NCBI GenBank assembly: GCA_964611345.1
Contig: CAZSYU010000014.1
Location: forward strand, 1 to 64,000
Reading direction: 5' to 3'
From: JALZVT01 sp964611345
Lineage (GTDB): Bacteria > Pseudomonadota > Gammaproteobacteria > Pseudomonadales > Azotimanducaceae
Length of the DNA: 64,000 bases
Position numbers and translations under genes: made by a program. Within the stretch, counting starts at the first letter, position 1. Each line of letters starts with the position of its first letter. The notes under the pieces were generated by a model that searched no databases, had not been told where the DNA came from, and saw nothing but the letters and a program-made list of their open reading frames with translations. This document shows positions 52,846 through 61,355 of this stretch, one piece after another.

Positions 52846-54162
52846 TTACAGACTCTGGGCGAGATAAGACGCAAGCTCCGACACCGGCACGCTCTGCTGT
52901 GCCTGATCCTGTACCGCGGAGCGCAAATGCTTGCAGGTTACGGTGCCAGCCGCCATTTCCTGCGCGCCCACAATCAACGCAAGGGTGGCGCCACTGGCAT
53001 CAGCCTTTTTCATCTGCGCCTTCAGTTTGCCACCGCTGATGTGCGTCCGCAGGCGCAAATCTGGCAGTACAGAGCGCAGCTCACCCGCAAGCCGCAAGCA
53101 AAAAGACTGAGCCTCGTTATCCGCCACGGCCAGATAGACATCCACCGCGCCGCGCAGCGCAGAGTCGTTGCTGGCTCCGGGCTCACTGCCGTGGACCGCC
53201 TCATGCAGCAGCACCAGGCGATCAACGCCCAGCGCAAACCCCGCACCCGGCGTGGGTTTGCCACCCAACAGCTCTACCAGCAAATTGTAACGACCACCGC
53301 CGCACACGGTGCCCTGGGCCCCCAGCTCGGTAGTCACCCACTCGAACACGGTGTGTGTGTAGTAATCGAGTCCGCGCACCAGGGAGCTGTTTAGGCGGTA
53401 GGCAACGTTTAAATCCGTCAACAATGCCTGCAGATCATCAAAGTGCCGCTTAGCTTCATCATCAACAAAATCAGGTAGTTGTGGCGCATTTTGAACAATT
53501 TCTTGAGTACGCGCGCTTTTACTGTCGAGAATTCTCAGCGGGTTGGTTTGCAACCGCCGCTGACTGTCCGCATCCAACTCATCAGTAAATGGGGTCAGAT
53601 AATCGATAAGCGCTGCGCGATACGCTTGCCGCGCGCCACCCGACCCAAGCGTGTTCAGTTGCAACTCGACACTCGACAGAATGCCGAGCTCGGCAAACGC
53701 CTCGGCCGTCATCAGAATCAGCTCTGCCTCAACAGCCGGTCCGGCAATGCCAAACACCTCAGCGCCAATCTGCTCAAACTGCCGATACCGGCCTTTTTGC
53801 GGGCGTTCGTAGCGAAACATCGGACCGCGATACCAGACCCGCTGGGTTTGGTTGTACAGCAGCCCATGTTGCTGCAACGCACGGACACAGCTTGCCGTCC
53901 CCTCCGGTCGCAGGGTCAGACTGCCGTCATCGTTCTCATCCCGGCTGGCAAAGCTAAACATCTCTTTCTCAACAATGTCTGTTGCTTCGCCCACGCCGCG
54001 CTTGAACAGCGCCGTGTCTTCCAACAGCGGCAAGCGGATCTCTTCGTAAGCGTGAGCACCAAAGGTTTTGAGCACAGCAGCTTCTACCCGCTGCCAGCGC
54101 GCAGAATCTGCCGGCAATACGTCACGCATACCGCGCACCGTTTGAAAACTCTTCTGACTCAT
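52846..54162 (-). CDS. hisS: Histidyl-tRNA synthetase
   Basis: Charges tRNA-His. 438 aa, class II. Motifs: RGMRDVLP at the start, motif 2 WYRGPMFRYERPQKGRYRQFEQ (part), the histidine-A loops LVRGLDYYTHTVFEW and GGRYNLLVELLGGKPTPGAGFALGVDRL (part), and a C-terminal anticodon-binding domain. ispG, which usually lies between rodZ and hisS, is missing. Confidence 0.97.
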   Translation of the reverse strand: MSQKSFQTVRGMRDVLPADSARWQRVEAAVLKTFGAHAYEEIRLPLLEDTALFKRGVGEATDIVEKEMFSFASRDENDDGSLTLRPEGTASCVRALQQHGLLYNQTQRVWYRGPMFRYERPQKGRYRQFEQIGAEVFGIAGPAVEAELILMTAEAFAELGILSSVELQLNTLGSGGARQAYRAALIDYLTPFTDELDADSQRRLQTNPLRILDSKSARTQEIVQNAPQLPDFVDDEAKRHFDDLQALLTDLNVAYRLNSSLVRGLDYYTHTVFEWVTTELGAQGTVCGGGRYNLLVELLGGKPTPGAGFALGVDRLVLLHEAVHGSEPGASNDSALRGAVDVYLAVADNEAQSFCLRLAGELRSVLPDLRLRTHISGGKLKAQMKKADASGATLALIVGAQEMAAGTVTCKHLRSAVQDQAQQSVPVSELASYLAQSL

Positions 54163-54191
54163 TGTTCGCTCACTTACTGACCAATATCGAG

Positions 54192-55328
54192 CTACTGGCC
54201 AATCACCAGCGAGGCCACATCATTGCGGGTGTAGGGCCCAATCAACACCGGTTCGTCATTGAAAAATAATTCAACGCCAGGGGCGTAACCGAGTTTAACT
54301 CGAAACGGACCAGCACCCGTCAGGTTAAGGGTCTGCCCAGGGCGGGCGAGCATGCCAAACAGACTGTCGCCCGCCGCCGAACTGATCGCTACCCAGGAAT
54401 CTTCAGACACCTCCACCCGAACCTCATCATCGCCTTGCGGGGTCAGGCGCCGGGTGAGTGTCAGCGGGTAGTTGGAGTCATCATAGGTCCCAGTTTGACT
54501 GGGCGTCGTATCGATCGTCGAGCTTAACGACGTGTCTGCAGACCCTGCGGGGTAGGTTTTCGCCAGCGGCAGATGGGCAAGTGGGTCGTTGGGATCAATC
54601 GCGTCGCGATCAAAGCCGTCACCCGAAGTTGCGCCAGCGGCAAGCGGGGCGTCGTAGCGACGGGCAGACGTGTTATCTGATCCTGTGCCCGAAGCTGCGC
54701 CAGCAGAAGAACGAGAAGATCCAGAGCCCGCTGCGGACTTGTTGGCAACTGCGGCGCCTGGCGCCGACGTTGAATCCTCTTCGACATCCCCGGCAACAAT
54801 ATAGCCCTCTTGCTCTACACTCGAGGGATCCGTCGCTATGGGTGTTGGGTCGTCTTCCGGCCAGACCACTATCACGGTTAACACAATAAGCAACACGACA
54901 GCAGCGACCACCGCCGAGATCAAGGCACCAGGGTAGCGCTGCACCAGTTCGACAATACCGGCTGCCGTTCGAGGCGATTCCCACTCCACATCGGGCTTAC
55001 CTGCCTTGTTTTGATAGGCGCTAACAATCATGTCGGCATCAAGACCAACGTGCTTGGCGTAATTGCGAATGTAGCCCTGGGTGAACGCTGCCGCTGGCAA
55101 CCGTTCGTAGTTGTCTGCCTCAAGGTAACGCACTGTTGTTGGCGCTAGATTGAGCGCATCGCCCACCTCATCGACGGTGAGTTCGTTAGCTTCCCGAGCG
55201 GCCGCCAGCAACGCCCCCGGGCTTTGCTGCGAGTCCTGTGCAGAGGATTGGGCAGAGGATTGCTCTGCAGCCTGGCCTGCACCTGTCTGGGCGCCGGGCT
55301 TGGCAGCTGACTCGGACGGCTTATCCAT
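54192..55328 (-). CDS. rodZ: RodZ-family helix-turn-helix membrane protein
   Basis: Bitopic cell-shape protein coupling MreB to the elongation machinery. 378 aa from the ATG at 55328 (MDKPSESAAKPG). A low-complexity Gln/Ser/Ala start contains a 12-bp duplication. An HTH_25 domain (about residues 42-110, AREANELTVDEVGDALNLA) follows, then a membrane helix (LISAVVAAVVLLIVLTVIVVW), a Ser/Gly/Asp-rich linker and a C-terminal DUF4115 domain (VRVEVSEDSWVAI). Overlaps pilF by 8 bp. Confidence 0.9.
   Translation of the reverse strand: MDKPSESAAKPGAQTGAGQAAEQSSAQSSAQDSQQSPGALLAAAREANELTVDEVGDALNLAPTTVRYLEADNYERLPAAAFTQGYIRNYAKHVGLDADMIVSAYQNKAGKPDVEWESPRTAAGIVELVQRYPGALISAVVAAVVLLIVLTVIVVWPEDDPTPIATDPSSVEQEGYIVAGDVEEDSTSAPGAAVANKSAAGSGSSRSSAGAASGTGSDNTSARRYDAPLAAGATSGDGFDRDAIDPNDPLAHLPLAKTYPAGSADTSLSSTIDTTPSQTGTYDDSNYPLTLTRRLTPQGDDEVRVEVSEDSWVAISSAAGDSLFGMLARPGQTLNLTGAGPFRVKLGYAPGVELFFNDEPVLIGPYTRNDVASLVIGQ
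55240..55263. repeat. 12-bp in-frame tandem duplication in rodZ
   Basis: gcagaggattgg followed by gcagaggattgc; on the coding strand it gives a repeated Gln-Ser-Ser-Ala in the low-complexity N terminus. Confidence 0.85.
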
Positions 55329-56163
55329 CACTGCTCTCAATCACAGGCGCTGTCTCGCCTTCGCACTCGCGCGCCTCTTTGGAGCCGGGGTAGAGGTTTT
55401 TCAGCGTCAGCCGATAGCTGGACAGCTCATCTTGCAAGCTCAGCGAGTCTGCAAGCCGAATACCCAGACAAAGGCTGCGCGGCGACTGGCGTGCCAGGCG
55501 ACGGAACTGGCCGTAGTGCTCGGCAGCGCGGGCGTTATTGCCATCGGTGTAGTAAATGTCTGCAAGCTCCAGGTGCGGACGGGCCAACGCAGAATTCAAC
55601 ATCAGCGAGCGGTTAAACGCCGAGCGTGCGTCATCTACATTTTCCAGCGCGAGCTCAACCAGGCCAAGATTAACAAATGCCTGAGCTCGCGCCGCATAAC
55701 CGGTATCTTGCACCGCCTTGCGTAGCGGTATCGCGGCCGCTTCTGTGCGCCCCTGCGAAAACAGGAAACCACCATAATTATTCAGCGCTTGAGCGTCTGC
55801 CGAATCGTATCTGAGCGCTAGCTTGTAGTGCTTCTCGGCAAGATCTATCTCCTCTTCGCGCTGATGCACTATCGCCTTCAACACGTGCGCCTCGACCGAC
55901 TTGTTGTCGAGAGCTAGCGCACGATCAAGGGGCCGTCTTGCCTGCTGAAAATCGTTCTCCGCGAGATAACCCCGGGCCAGATCTATTTGCGCTTGTACCC
56001 GCTCTGGCTCAGGGGCCTCTTCGCGAGTGTTGCCTTCCACCGTGGTAATGCAGCCACTAAGCAACGCTACAAAGCAGCCCATCAACAGTAGCCGCAACCA
56101 GCCATCGCTGCCGCGGGCGGCACTAGCAGACCGAATGGGGGAAGTCGTGGGCGAAGACGTCAT
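55321..56163 (-). CDS. pilF: Type IV pilus assembly lipoprotein PilF/PilW
   Basis: Outer-membrane TPR lipoprotein that helps PilQ secretin localise and form multimers. 280 aa. The lipobox LLSGC is near residue 38, unusually far in because of a long N-terminal lead. About six TPR motifs follow (ARGYLAENDFQQARRPLDRAL, DAQALNNYGGFLFSQGRTEAA, AFVNLGLVELALENVDDAR, in part). Overlaps rlmN by 4 bp upstream and rodZ downstream. It suggests a type IV pilus, but no other pilus gene is in the window. Confidence 0.88.
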   Translation of the reverse strand: MTSSPTTSPIRSASAARGSDGWLRLLLMGCFVALLSGCITTVEGNTREEAPEPERVQAQIDLARGYLAENDFQQARRPLDRALALDNKSVEAHVLKAIVHQREEEIDLAEKHYKLALRYDSADAQALNNYGGFLFSQGRTEAAAIPLRKAVQDTGYAARAQAFVNLGLVELALENVDDARSAFNRSLMLNSALARPHLELADIYYTDGNNARAAEHYGQFRRLARQSPRSLCLGIRLADSLSLQDELSSYRLTLKNLYPGSKEARECEGETAPVIESSDG

Positions 56164-57326
56164 ATCTGCACTCCTGGGAGTTTGTCTGCGGCTCTATCGC
56201 TAGCCAAAATTTGTTCAGTAGCAACGCGCTCTACCGGTTGACCCACCGGCACCGGCCGGGATCGATAGCGCGCCTGGCGGCGGGTCCGATCCGCGACCTG
56301 GCCAACCAGTTGACCACAGGCGGCCTCAATGTCATCGCCGCGCGTGGTGCGCAACATGGCGGAGTAGCCAGCGTTGATCAGCACCGTTTGAAAGTCTCGC
56401 ACGGCGCGATCGTTGGGCCGCTCATAGCCCGAACCCGGAAATGGATTAAACGGAATAAGGTTGATCTTGCAGCGCAGCGAGCGCATGAGTTTTGCCAGTT
56501 GCCGTGCCTGGGCCACCGAATCGTTGACCCCTTTCATAAGGGTGTACTCAACTGTGATGGAGCGCCGCTCACCCAGCACCGCCAAATAATCACGACACGC
56601 GTCAATGAGCTCGGCAATGGGGTACTTTCTGTTCACTGGTACAAGTTCATTGCGCAACTCATCTGTGGGCGCGTGCAGGCTAATCGCCAGTGCAATTTCA
56701 GAGTGCTCCGTGAGTTTGCGAATGCCGGGCACAACGCCTGCAGTGCTTACAGTCACGCGGCGTTTTGCCAACCCAAACGCGAGGTCATCTGTCATCAGCC
56801 GGGTAGCACGCAACACGGCATCGAAATTGAGCAGCGGCTCACCCATGCCCATAAGTACAACATTGGTTACCGAGCGGTCGTCACCGGCTGCCGCCATTTC
56901 TGCATTGGCCAGCATAATCTGCCCAACAATCTGCCCGGTGGCCAGGTTACCGTTAAAGCCCTGCTTGCCCGTTGCACAAAAACTGCAATCGAGCATGCAA
57001 CCCACCTGCGACGACACACACAGGGTGCGCCGCGAGCCTTCAGGAATCATTACGGTTTCAACCAGTTCACCGCTAGTGAGTTGTATGCTCCATTTGCGAG
57101 TGCCGTCTTTCGATAACCGACCCTCGGCAATCTCGGGCAGCTCAATACAGTAGTTTGCTTTGAGCCAGGCGCGTTGGGCCTTCGACAGATTCAACATCTG
57201 ATCAAAATCGAAGCAGCCCTGATGATAAATCCACTTCAGCACCTGCCGTGCGCGAAATGCCTGGTGACCTGCGGCCACAAACTCGGCTTCTAACGCCGCA
57301 CGATCAAAGTCGAGCAGATTTTGCAT
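56160..57326 (-). CDS. rlmN: Dual-specificity 23S rRNA/tRNA methyltransferase RlmN
   Basis: Radical-SAM enzyme making m2A2503 in 23S rRNA and m2A37 in some tRNAs. 388 aa from the ATG at 57326 (MQNLLDFDRAALEAEF), which follows the ndk stop by 1 bp; the longer frame lies inside ndk. The radical-SAM cluster is CMLDCSFCATG. Further motifs are VVLMGMGEPLLNFD, VSTAGVVPGI and the C-terminal Cys region RGDDIEAACGQL. Confidence 0.95.
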   Translation of the reverse strand: MQNLLDFDRAALEAEFVAAGHQAFRARQVLKWIYHQGCFDFDQMLNLSKAQRAWLKANYCIELPEIAEGRLSKDGTRKWSIQLTSGELVETVMIPEGSRRTLCVSSQVGCMLDCSFCATGKQGFNGNLATGQIVGQIMLANAEMAAAGDDRSVTNVVLMGMGEPLLNFDAVLRATRLMTDDLAFGLAKRRVTVSTAGVVPGIRKLTEHSEIALAISLHAPTDELRNELVPVNRKYPIAELIDACRDYLAVLGERRSITVEYTLMKGVNDSVAQARQLAKLMRSLRCKINLIPFNPFPGSGYERPNDRAVRDFQTVLINAGYSAMLRTTRGDDIEAACGQLVGQVADRTRRQARYRSRPVPVGQPVERVATEQILASDRAADKLPGVQI

Positions 57327-57327
57327 A

Positions 57328-57756
57328 TCAGGCGCGGTCGCAGAGTTCCGTGGGATCAAAGAAGAACGCGATCTCGCGCGCTGCGGATTCCGGTGCATCT
57401 GAACCGTGTACCGCATTCGCTTCGACAGACTCTGCAAAGTCGGCGCGAATGGTACCCGCATCGGCTTCTGCCGGGTTGGTTGCCCCCATCAGGTTACGAT
57501 TAGTTTTCACCGCGTCTTCGCCTTCAAGCACTTGCACCATAACTGGGCCAGACGTCATGTACGCTACCAGATCATTAAAGAATGGGCGCTGGGCGTGCTC
57601 GGCGTAGAACCCCTGGGCCTGTTCGGTGGATAACCGCAACATTTTTGCGGCAACGACGCGTAACCCACCCTGCTCAAACCGCGCGTAAATCTGGCCGATG
57701 AGATTTCGCGCAACCGCGTCGGGCTTCACAATCGAAAATGTTCGTTCCAGTGCCAT
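57328..57756 (-). CDS. ndk: Nucleoside diphosphate kinase
   Basis: Balances nucleoside triphosphate pools. 142 aa with RTFSIVKPDAVARNLIG, the active-site His in NAVHGSDAPESAAREIAFFF and GATNPAEADAGTIR. It follows iscS by 221 bp with its own predicted promoter; in relatives the iscUA-hscBA-fdx-iscX genes sit in this interval. Confidence 0.97.
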   Translation of the reverse strand: MALERTFSIVKPDAVARNLIGQIYARFEQGGLRVVAAKMLRLSTEQAQGFYAEHAQRPFFNDLVAYMTSGPVMVQVLEGEDAVKTNRNLMGATNPAEADAGTIRADFAESVEANAVHGSDAPESAAREIAFFFDPTELCDRA

Positions 57757-57883
57757 CGCAACTCACTCCAACTACCTATAGCGTTATACAAAATTACCTG
57801 AAAAATTATCTACGAGTTCCCGCAAAGTTGACTTATCTAACTGATAAACAACAAATTATTACTTTTGGCGGGCGCGCATTATA
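57757..57883 (-). promoter_or_regulatory. ndk leader with TATAAT -10 box and long AT-rich 5' UTR
   Basis: A consensus -10 TATAAT lies at 57878-57883 on the minus strand, with no good -35. The predicted leader is about 115 nt and AT-rich. CCCGCcAAAaGT near its 5' end can pair with ACTTTgCGGG about 45 nt further on, a possible regulatory fold. Confidence 0.45.
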
Positions 57884-57977
57884 CAGCCGAAACGGAGGCA
57901 GTAGGCGACTTATTTCGACGATATCCGTGCAGTTTAATTGTCACTGACAGCGGGTCCACCCTCCGTCTCTGTATGGC

Positions 57978-59123
57978 TCAGCCGCGCAGGCGTTCGACCA
58001 CTTCCACCACCCGGGCCCCAGCGTGCTCCACTTCCGCTTCGGTGGAGAAGCGCCCCAGCGAAAAGCGCAGCGACGCGTGGGCAATAGCACGGGGCACTTT
58101 TAGCGCCTCCAGCACATAAGAGGGCTCCACGGATTCGGAATTACAGGCCGACCCCGTGGACAGCGCCAAATCATCGAGCGCCAGCATTAGCGTTTCGCCG
58201 TCGACCCCACCAAAGCCAAGGTTTGCGATGCCGGGCCAACCGTCGTTCTCGGAGCCGTTAACGGTTACCTCAGGTAGCTGCAGAATGCGTCGCAACAATC
58301 GCCCGCGCAAAGCAGTCAGGCGTTCTCTCTCTGCCTCCCCCTGGCTCGCCATTAACTCGGCCGCCTCACCAATACCCACGATCTGGTGAGTGGGCAAGGT
58401 ACCGGAGCGCATGCCGCGCTCGTGACCACCGCCGTGAATTTGCGCCTTGAGCCCAATGGGTGGCTCGCGCCGCACAAACAGTGCGCCAACCCCCTTGGGT
58501 CCGTAAATCTTGTGGCCCGAAATACTCAGCATATCGATCGACATGGCGCGGACATCAATCGGCAGCTTGCCAAACCCTTGCGCTGCATCAGTGTGGAACA
58601 ACACCCCGGCTTCTTTGCACACCGCGCCAATCGCGGCTATATCGTTTATGCAGCCCAGCTCGTTGTTTACATGCATGATGCTAACGAGTCGTGTGTCGGG
58701 GCGCAGCGCCGCAGCGACAGCCGCCGGGCTGGTGGTGCCATCCGCTTGCGGCGGCAGGTAAGTTACTTCAAAGCCCTGGGTTTCGAGCCACTCGCACGAA
58801 TCCAGTATGGCCTTGTGCTCGATTGCGCTAGTGACAAAGTGCCCATCACCATGCAATTGTGCAATGCCTTTCAGCGCCAGGTTATCGGACTCGCTGGCGC
58901 CGGAGGTCCAGACGATCTCGCGCGGATCGGCGTTCATAACACTCGCCAGTTGCACGCGCGCGTTTTCGACCGCCTCGGCCGCCTGCCAGCCAAAGGCGTG
59001 GGAATTGGAGGCGGGATTACCGAAGTTGCCCGTGGCCGTCAGGCTATCGCCCATGCGATGCGCGACGCGCGGGTCAACCGGTGTGGTTGCGGCATAGTCC
59101 AGGTATATGGGTAGGTCGACCAT
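57978..59123 (-). CDS. iscS: Cysteine desulfurase IscS, lacking the usual C-terminal tail
   Basis: PLP enzyme removing sulfur from cysteine for Fe-S clusters and tRNA thiolation. 381 aa. N terminus YLDYAATTPVDPRV, cofactor region HTDAAQGFGKLPID, PLP-Lys in SISGHKIYGPKG, and the group I catalytic-Cys loop STGSACNSESVEPSYVL. It ends at VVEVVERLRG, about 20 residues short of E. coli IscS (404 aa), missing the tail that contacts IscU. Directly after iscR; iscU, iscA, hscBA and fdx do not follow. Confidence 0.92.
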   Translation of the reverse strand: MVDLPIYLDYAATTPVDPRVAHRMGDSLTATGNFGNPASNSHAFGWQAAEAVENARVQLASVMNADPREIVWTSGASESDNLALKGIAQLHGDGHFVTSAIEHKAILDSCEWLETQGFEVTYLPPQADGTTSPAAVAAALRPDTRLVSIMHVNNELGCINDIAAIGAVCKEAGVLFHTDAAQGFGKLPIDVRAMSIDMLSISGHKIYGPKGVGALFVRREPPIGLKAQIHGGGHERGMRSGTLPTHQIVGIGEAAELMASQGEAERERLTALRGRLLRRILQLPEVTVNGSENDGWPGIANLGFGGVDGETLMLALDDLALSTGSACNSESVEPSYVLEALKVPRAIAHASLRFSLGRFSTEAEVEHAGARVVEVVERLRG

Positions 59124-59151
59124 CTACTTCTTGCTACTCGCGCCTTCCCGC

Positions 59152-59637
59152 TTAATGCAGGTTTTGCGCCGCAATGCGGCTGGCTTGCCGGTCTTGCCGC
59201 GCTGCAACCGCTCGCGTTGTACGCTGGGCAACCAGCGAGGCAAGCGTAATGCCACCTAAAAAATCGTCAATCTGTTGTGACAGGTCGGCCCACAGGCCAT
59301 GCGTTAAGCACTCCTGGCCATCCTGACAGTCGCCCGCGCCACCACAGCGGGTGGCGTCAATGCCTTCACCCACGGCAGACACAATGTCTGACACGCTGAT
59401 TTGCGCCGCTGGCCGCGCGAGGCGATAGCCACCGCCGGGGCCTTTACTGGCAGCCACCAGGTCCGCGGCGCGCAGACCACGAAACAACTGCTCAAGGTAG
59501 GCACTGGATATATCTTGCCGCGCGCCAATCGCTGCCAGACTGACGGCGTTGCCTTCCGCCACCGCTTCCGCCTCGCCATGCAGCACGAGATCGAGCATGG
59601 CGGTAACGGCGTAGCGGCCTTTGGTAGTGAGCTTCAT
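59152..59637 (-). CDS. iscR: Rrf2-family Fe-S regulator IscR
   Basis: [2Fe-2S]-sensing repressor of Fe-S assembly genes. 161 aa. Winged-helix start MKLTTKGRYAVTAMLDL, recognition segment ISSAYLEQLFRGLRAADLV, KGPGGGYRLARP, and the cluster ligands CGGAGDCQDGQECLTH (three Cys and the His, spacing as in E. coli IscR). Upstream is trmJ; cysE, often in between, is absent. A palindrome resembling a type 1 IscR site lies about 40 bp upstream. Confidence 0.94.
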   Translation of the reverse strand: MKLTTKGRYAVTAMLDLVLHGEAEAVAEGNAVSLAAIGARQDISSAYLEQLFRGLRAADLVAASKGPGGGYRLARPAAQISVSDIVSAVGEGIDATRCGGAGDCQDGQECLTHGLWADLSQQIDDFLGGITLASLVAQRTTRAVAARQDRQASRIAAQNLH

Positions 59638-59698
59638 ACCCCGGCATGCTATCAGATTCGGCCTCTTGGGTGGCCGACTCGGTAGTCAGGACTTTTAT

Positions 59699-60502
59699 TC
59701 AGGGCAGCGACCGGTTGATCTGTTTAAGTATGCCGCGCAGCATGGAGACCTCGGTGTCATCCATGCCCACACGCATAAACAGGCGGCGCAGTCGGGTGAA
59801 AGAGCGACCCCTGGATTTTTCATCGTAAAAGTCGACGTCTATCAGCACCCGGTCGAGGTGCTCAAAAAAACCTTCCAGTTCTTCGCCACTGGCCCAGCGC
59901 CGATCCCAGTGATCGGTCTCCCCTACTTCGCCTTCCGCGAGCATGACCAACCGCGAGTGCAGTTCATAGCAAATCACTTGCACTGCCATGGCCAGATTCA
60001 GCGAGCCGTACTCCGGGTTCGCGGGAATCACCAGGTGCTTGTGGCAGCGCTCAAGCTCATCGTTAGTTAGCCCGGAAGTTTCGCGGCCAAACAGAATAGC
60101 GACCTTGCCCATGCCCTTGGCGCCCTTTGCCAGTTCGTCATCGCCACTTACGAGCAGCTTGGCCGTTTGCGGTGGGGTGAGCGCCGGCCAGGGTATGCGC
60201 CGGGAGCGCGTGCTGGTGCCAAACACTAAACTGCAATCGGCAATCGCCTCGTCAACGGAGGTGACCACGCGTGCGCCATCGAGCACATCAAGTGCGTTGG
60301 AGGCACGCCAGTCTGCCTGCGGCGAGGGAAACCGTTCGGGGTTAACCAGCACCAGGTTCTCAAACCCCATGTTTTTGAGCGCGCGCGCACAGCCGCCGAT
60401 GTTGCCGGGGTGACTGGGTTCAACCAGCACGATGGAGATGTGATTCAGCTCTTTCAGGAGATTTGGCCTGCAGTTGATGGTATGAGACAGCAGCGTTAGC
60501 AT
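59699..60502 (-). CDS. trmJ: tRNA (cytidine/uridine-2'-O-)-methyltransferase TrmJ
   Basis: SPOUT enzyme that 2'-O-methylates position 32 of tRNAs. 267 aa. Motifs: ISIVLVEPSHPGNIGGCARALKNMG (part), VAILFGRETSGLTNDEL and ANPEYGSLNLAMAVQVICYEL. About 20 residues precede the usual start, so the true start may be internal. Divergent from suhB by 38 bp; upstream of iscR, the conserved suhB/trmJ-iscR layout. Confidence 0.94.
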   Translation of the reverse strand: MLTLLSHTINCRPNLLKELNHISIVLVEPSHPGNIGGCARALKNMGFENLVLVNPERFPSPQADWRASNALDVLDGARVVTSVDEAIADCSLVFGTSTRSRRIPWPALTPPQTAKLLVSGDDELAKGAKGMGKVAILFGRETSGLTNDELERCHKHLVIPANPEYGSLNLAMAVQVICYELHSRLVMLAEGEVGETDHWDRRWASGEELEGFFEHLDRVLIDVDFYDEKSRGRSFTRLRRLFMRVGMDDTEVSMLRGILKQINRSLP

Positions 60503-60540
60503 GCGCGGCCTGATTATCTCTCATGTAGCGAGAACTACCA

Positions 60541-61341
60541 ATGGAACCGATGGCCACCATCGCCCTGCGCGCCGCGCGCAAGGCCGCTGACGTAATGGTT
60601 CGCGCGCATGACCGCCTCGACGAACTCGCCATCGAAGAAAAGTCCAAGAACGACTACGTCAGCAACATCGATAAAGAGTGTGAAGAGATCATCATCGATG
60701 CCTTGCACACCGCTTACCCCGAGCACGGCATCATTGGCGAAGAATCAGGCCAGGCGTATCAGCACGACGAATTCAACTGGATCATCGACCCACTCGATGG
60801 CACCTCAAATTTTTTGCATGGCATTCCCCACTTCTCGATTTCGATTGCCTTGAAAAAAGGCCGGCATATCGAACATGGTGTGGTGGTGAACCCACTGCAA
60901 AACGAGGAGTTTGTGGCCAGCCGCGGCAAAGGTGCGCAGCTCAATGGCAAGCGCATTCGCGTGGCCAACCAGCCTCGCCTCGATGGCACCTTTATCGCCT
61001 CTGGGTTACCACCGGCATTGCTGCAAACCCGGCTAGAACCTTATTTAGCCATGTTTGGCGATTGCATGGGCGCGTGCGGTGGCATGCGCCGCAGTGGGTC
61101 AGCGGCGCTTGATCTCGCCTATGTTGCCGCCGGCCGACTGGATGCGTTTTGGGAACCGGGACTTAAGGCCTGGGACATGGCAGCTGGCATTGTGCTGGTG
61201 CGCGAGGCAGGTGGTTTTGTCGGTGATTTTCGCGGCGGCGATACCATGCTGGAGGACGGCCACATCATTGCGGCCAACCCAAAGTTGTTTAAAGCGTTGG
61301 TGCAGTTACTAAAGCCGAACGTTGGTGCCCTGCTGGCTTAA
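60541..61341 (+). CDS. suhB: Inositol monophosphatase family protein SuhB
   Basis: Mg2+-dependent phosphatase that in E. coli also takes part in rRNA transcription antitermination. 266 aa. The start MEPMATIALRAARKA matches E. coli SuhB. Metal/catalytic motifs: IIGEESG, WIIDPLDGTSNFLHGIPHF and LKAWDMAAGIVLVREAGG. Divergent from trmJ, convergent with secF. Confidence 0.94.
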   Translation: MEPMATIALRAARKAADVMVRAHDRLDELAIEEKSKNDYVSNIDKECEEIIIDALHTAYPEHGIIGEESGQAYQHDEFNWIIDPLDGTSNFLHGIPHFSISIALKKGRHIEHGVVVNPLQNEEFVASRGKGAQLNGKRIRVANQPRLDGTFIASGLPPALLQTRLEPYLAMFGDCMGACGGMRRSGSAALDLAYVAAGRLDAFWEPGLKAWDMAAGIVLVREAGGFVGDFRGGDTMLEDGHIIAANPKLFKALVQLLKPNVGALLA

Positions 61342-61355
61342 GCCGCCTAGTTAGC

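Noticed and set aside
56211..57116. 301-codon frame antisense to rlmN
   Set aside because: Shadow of a clearly identified radical-SAM gene; no family features, biased composition of a high-GC antisense frame.
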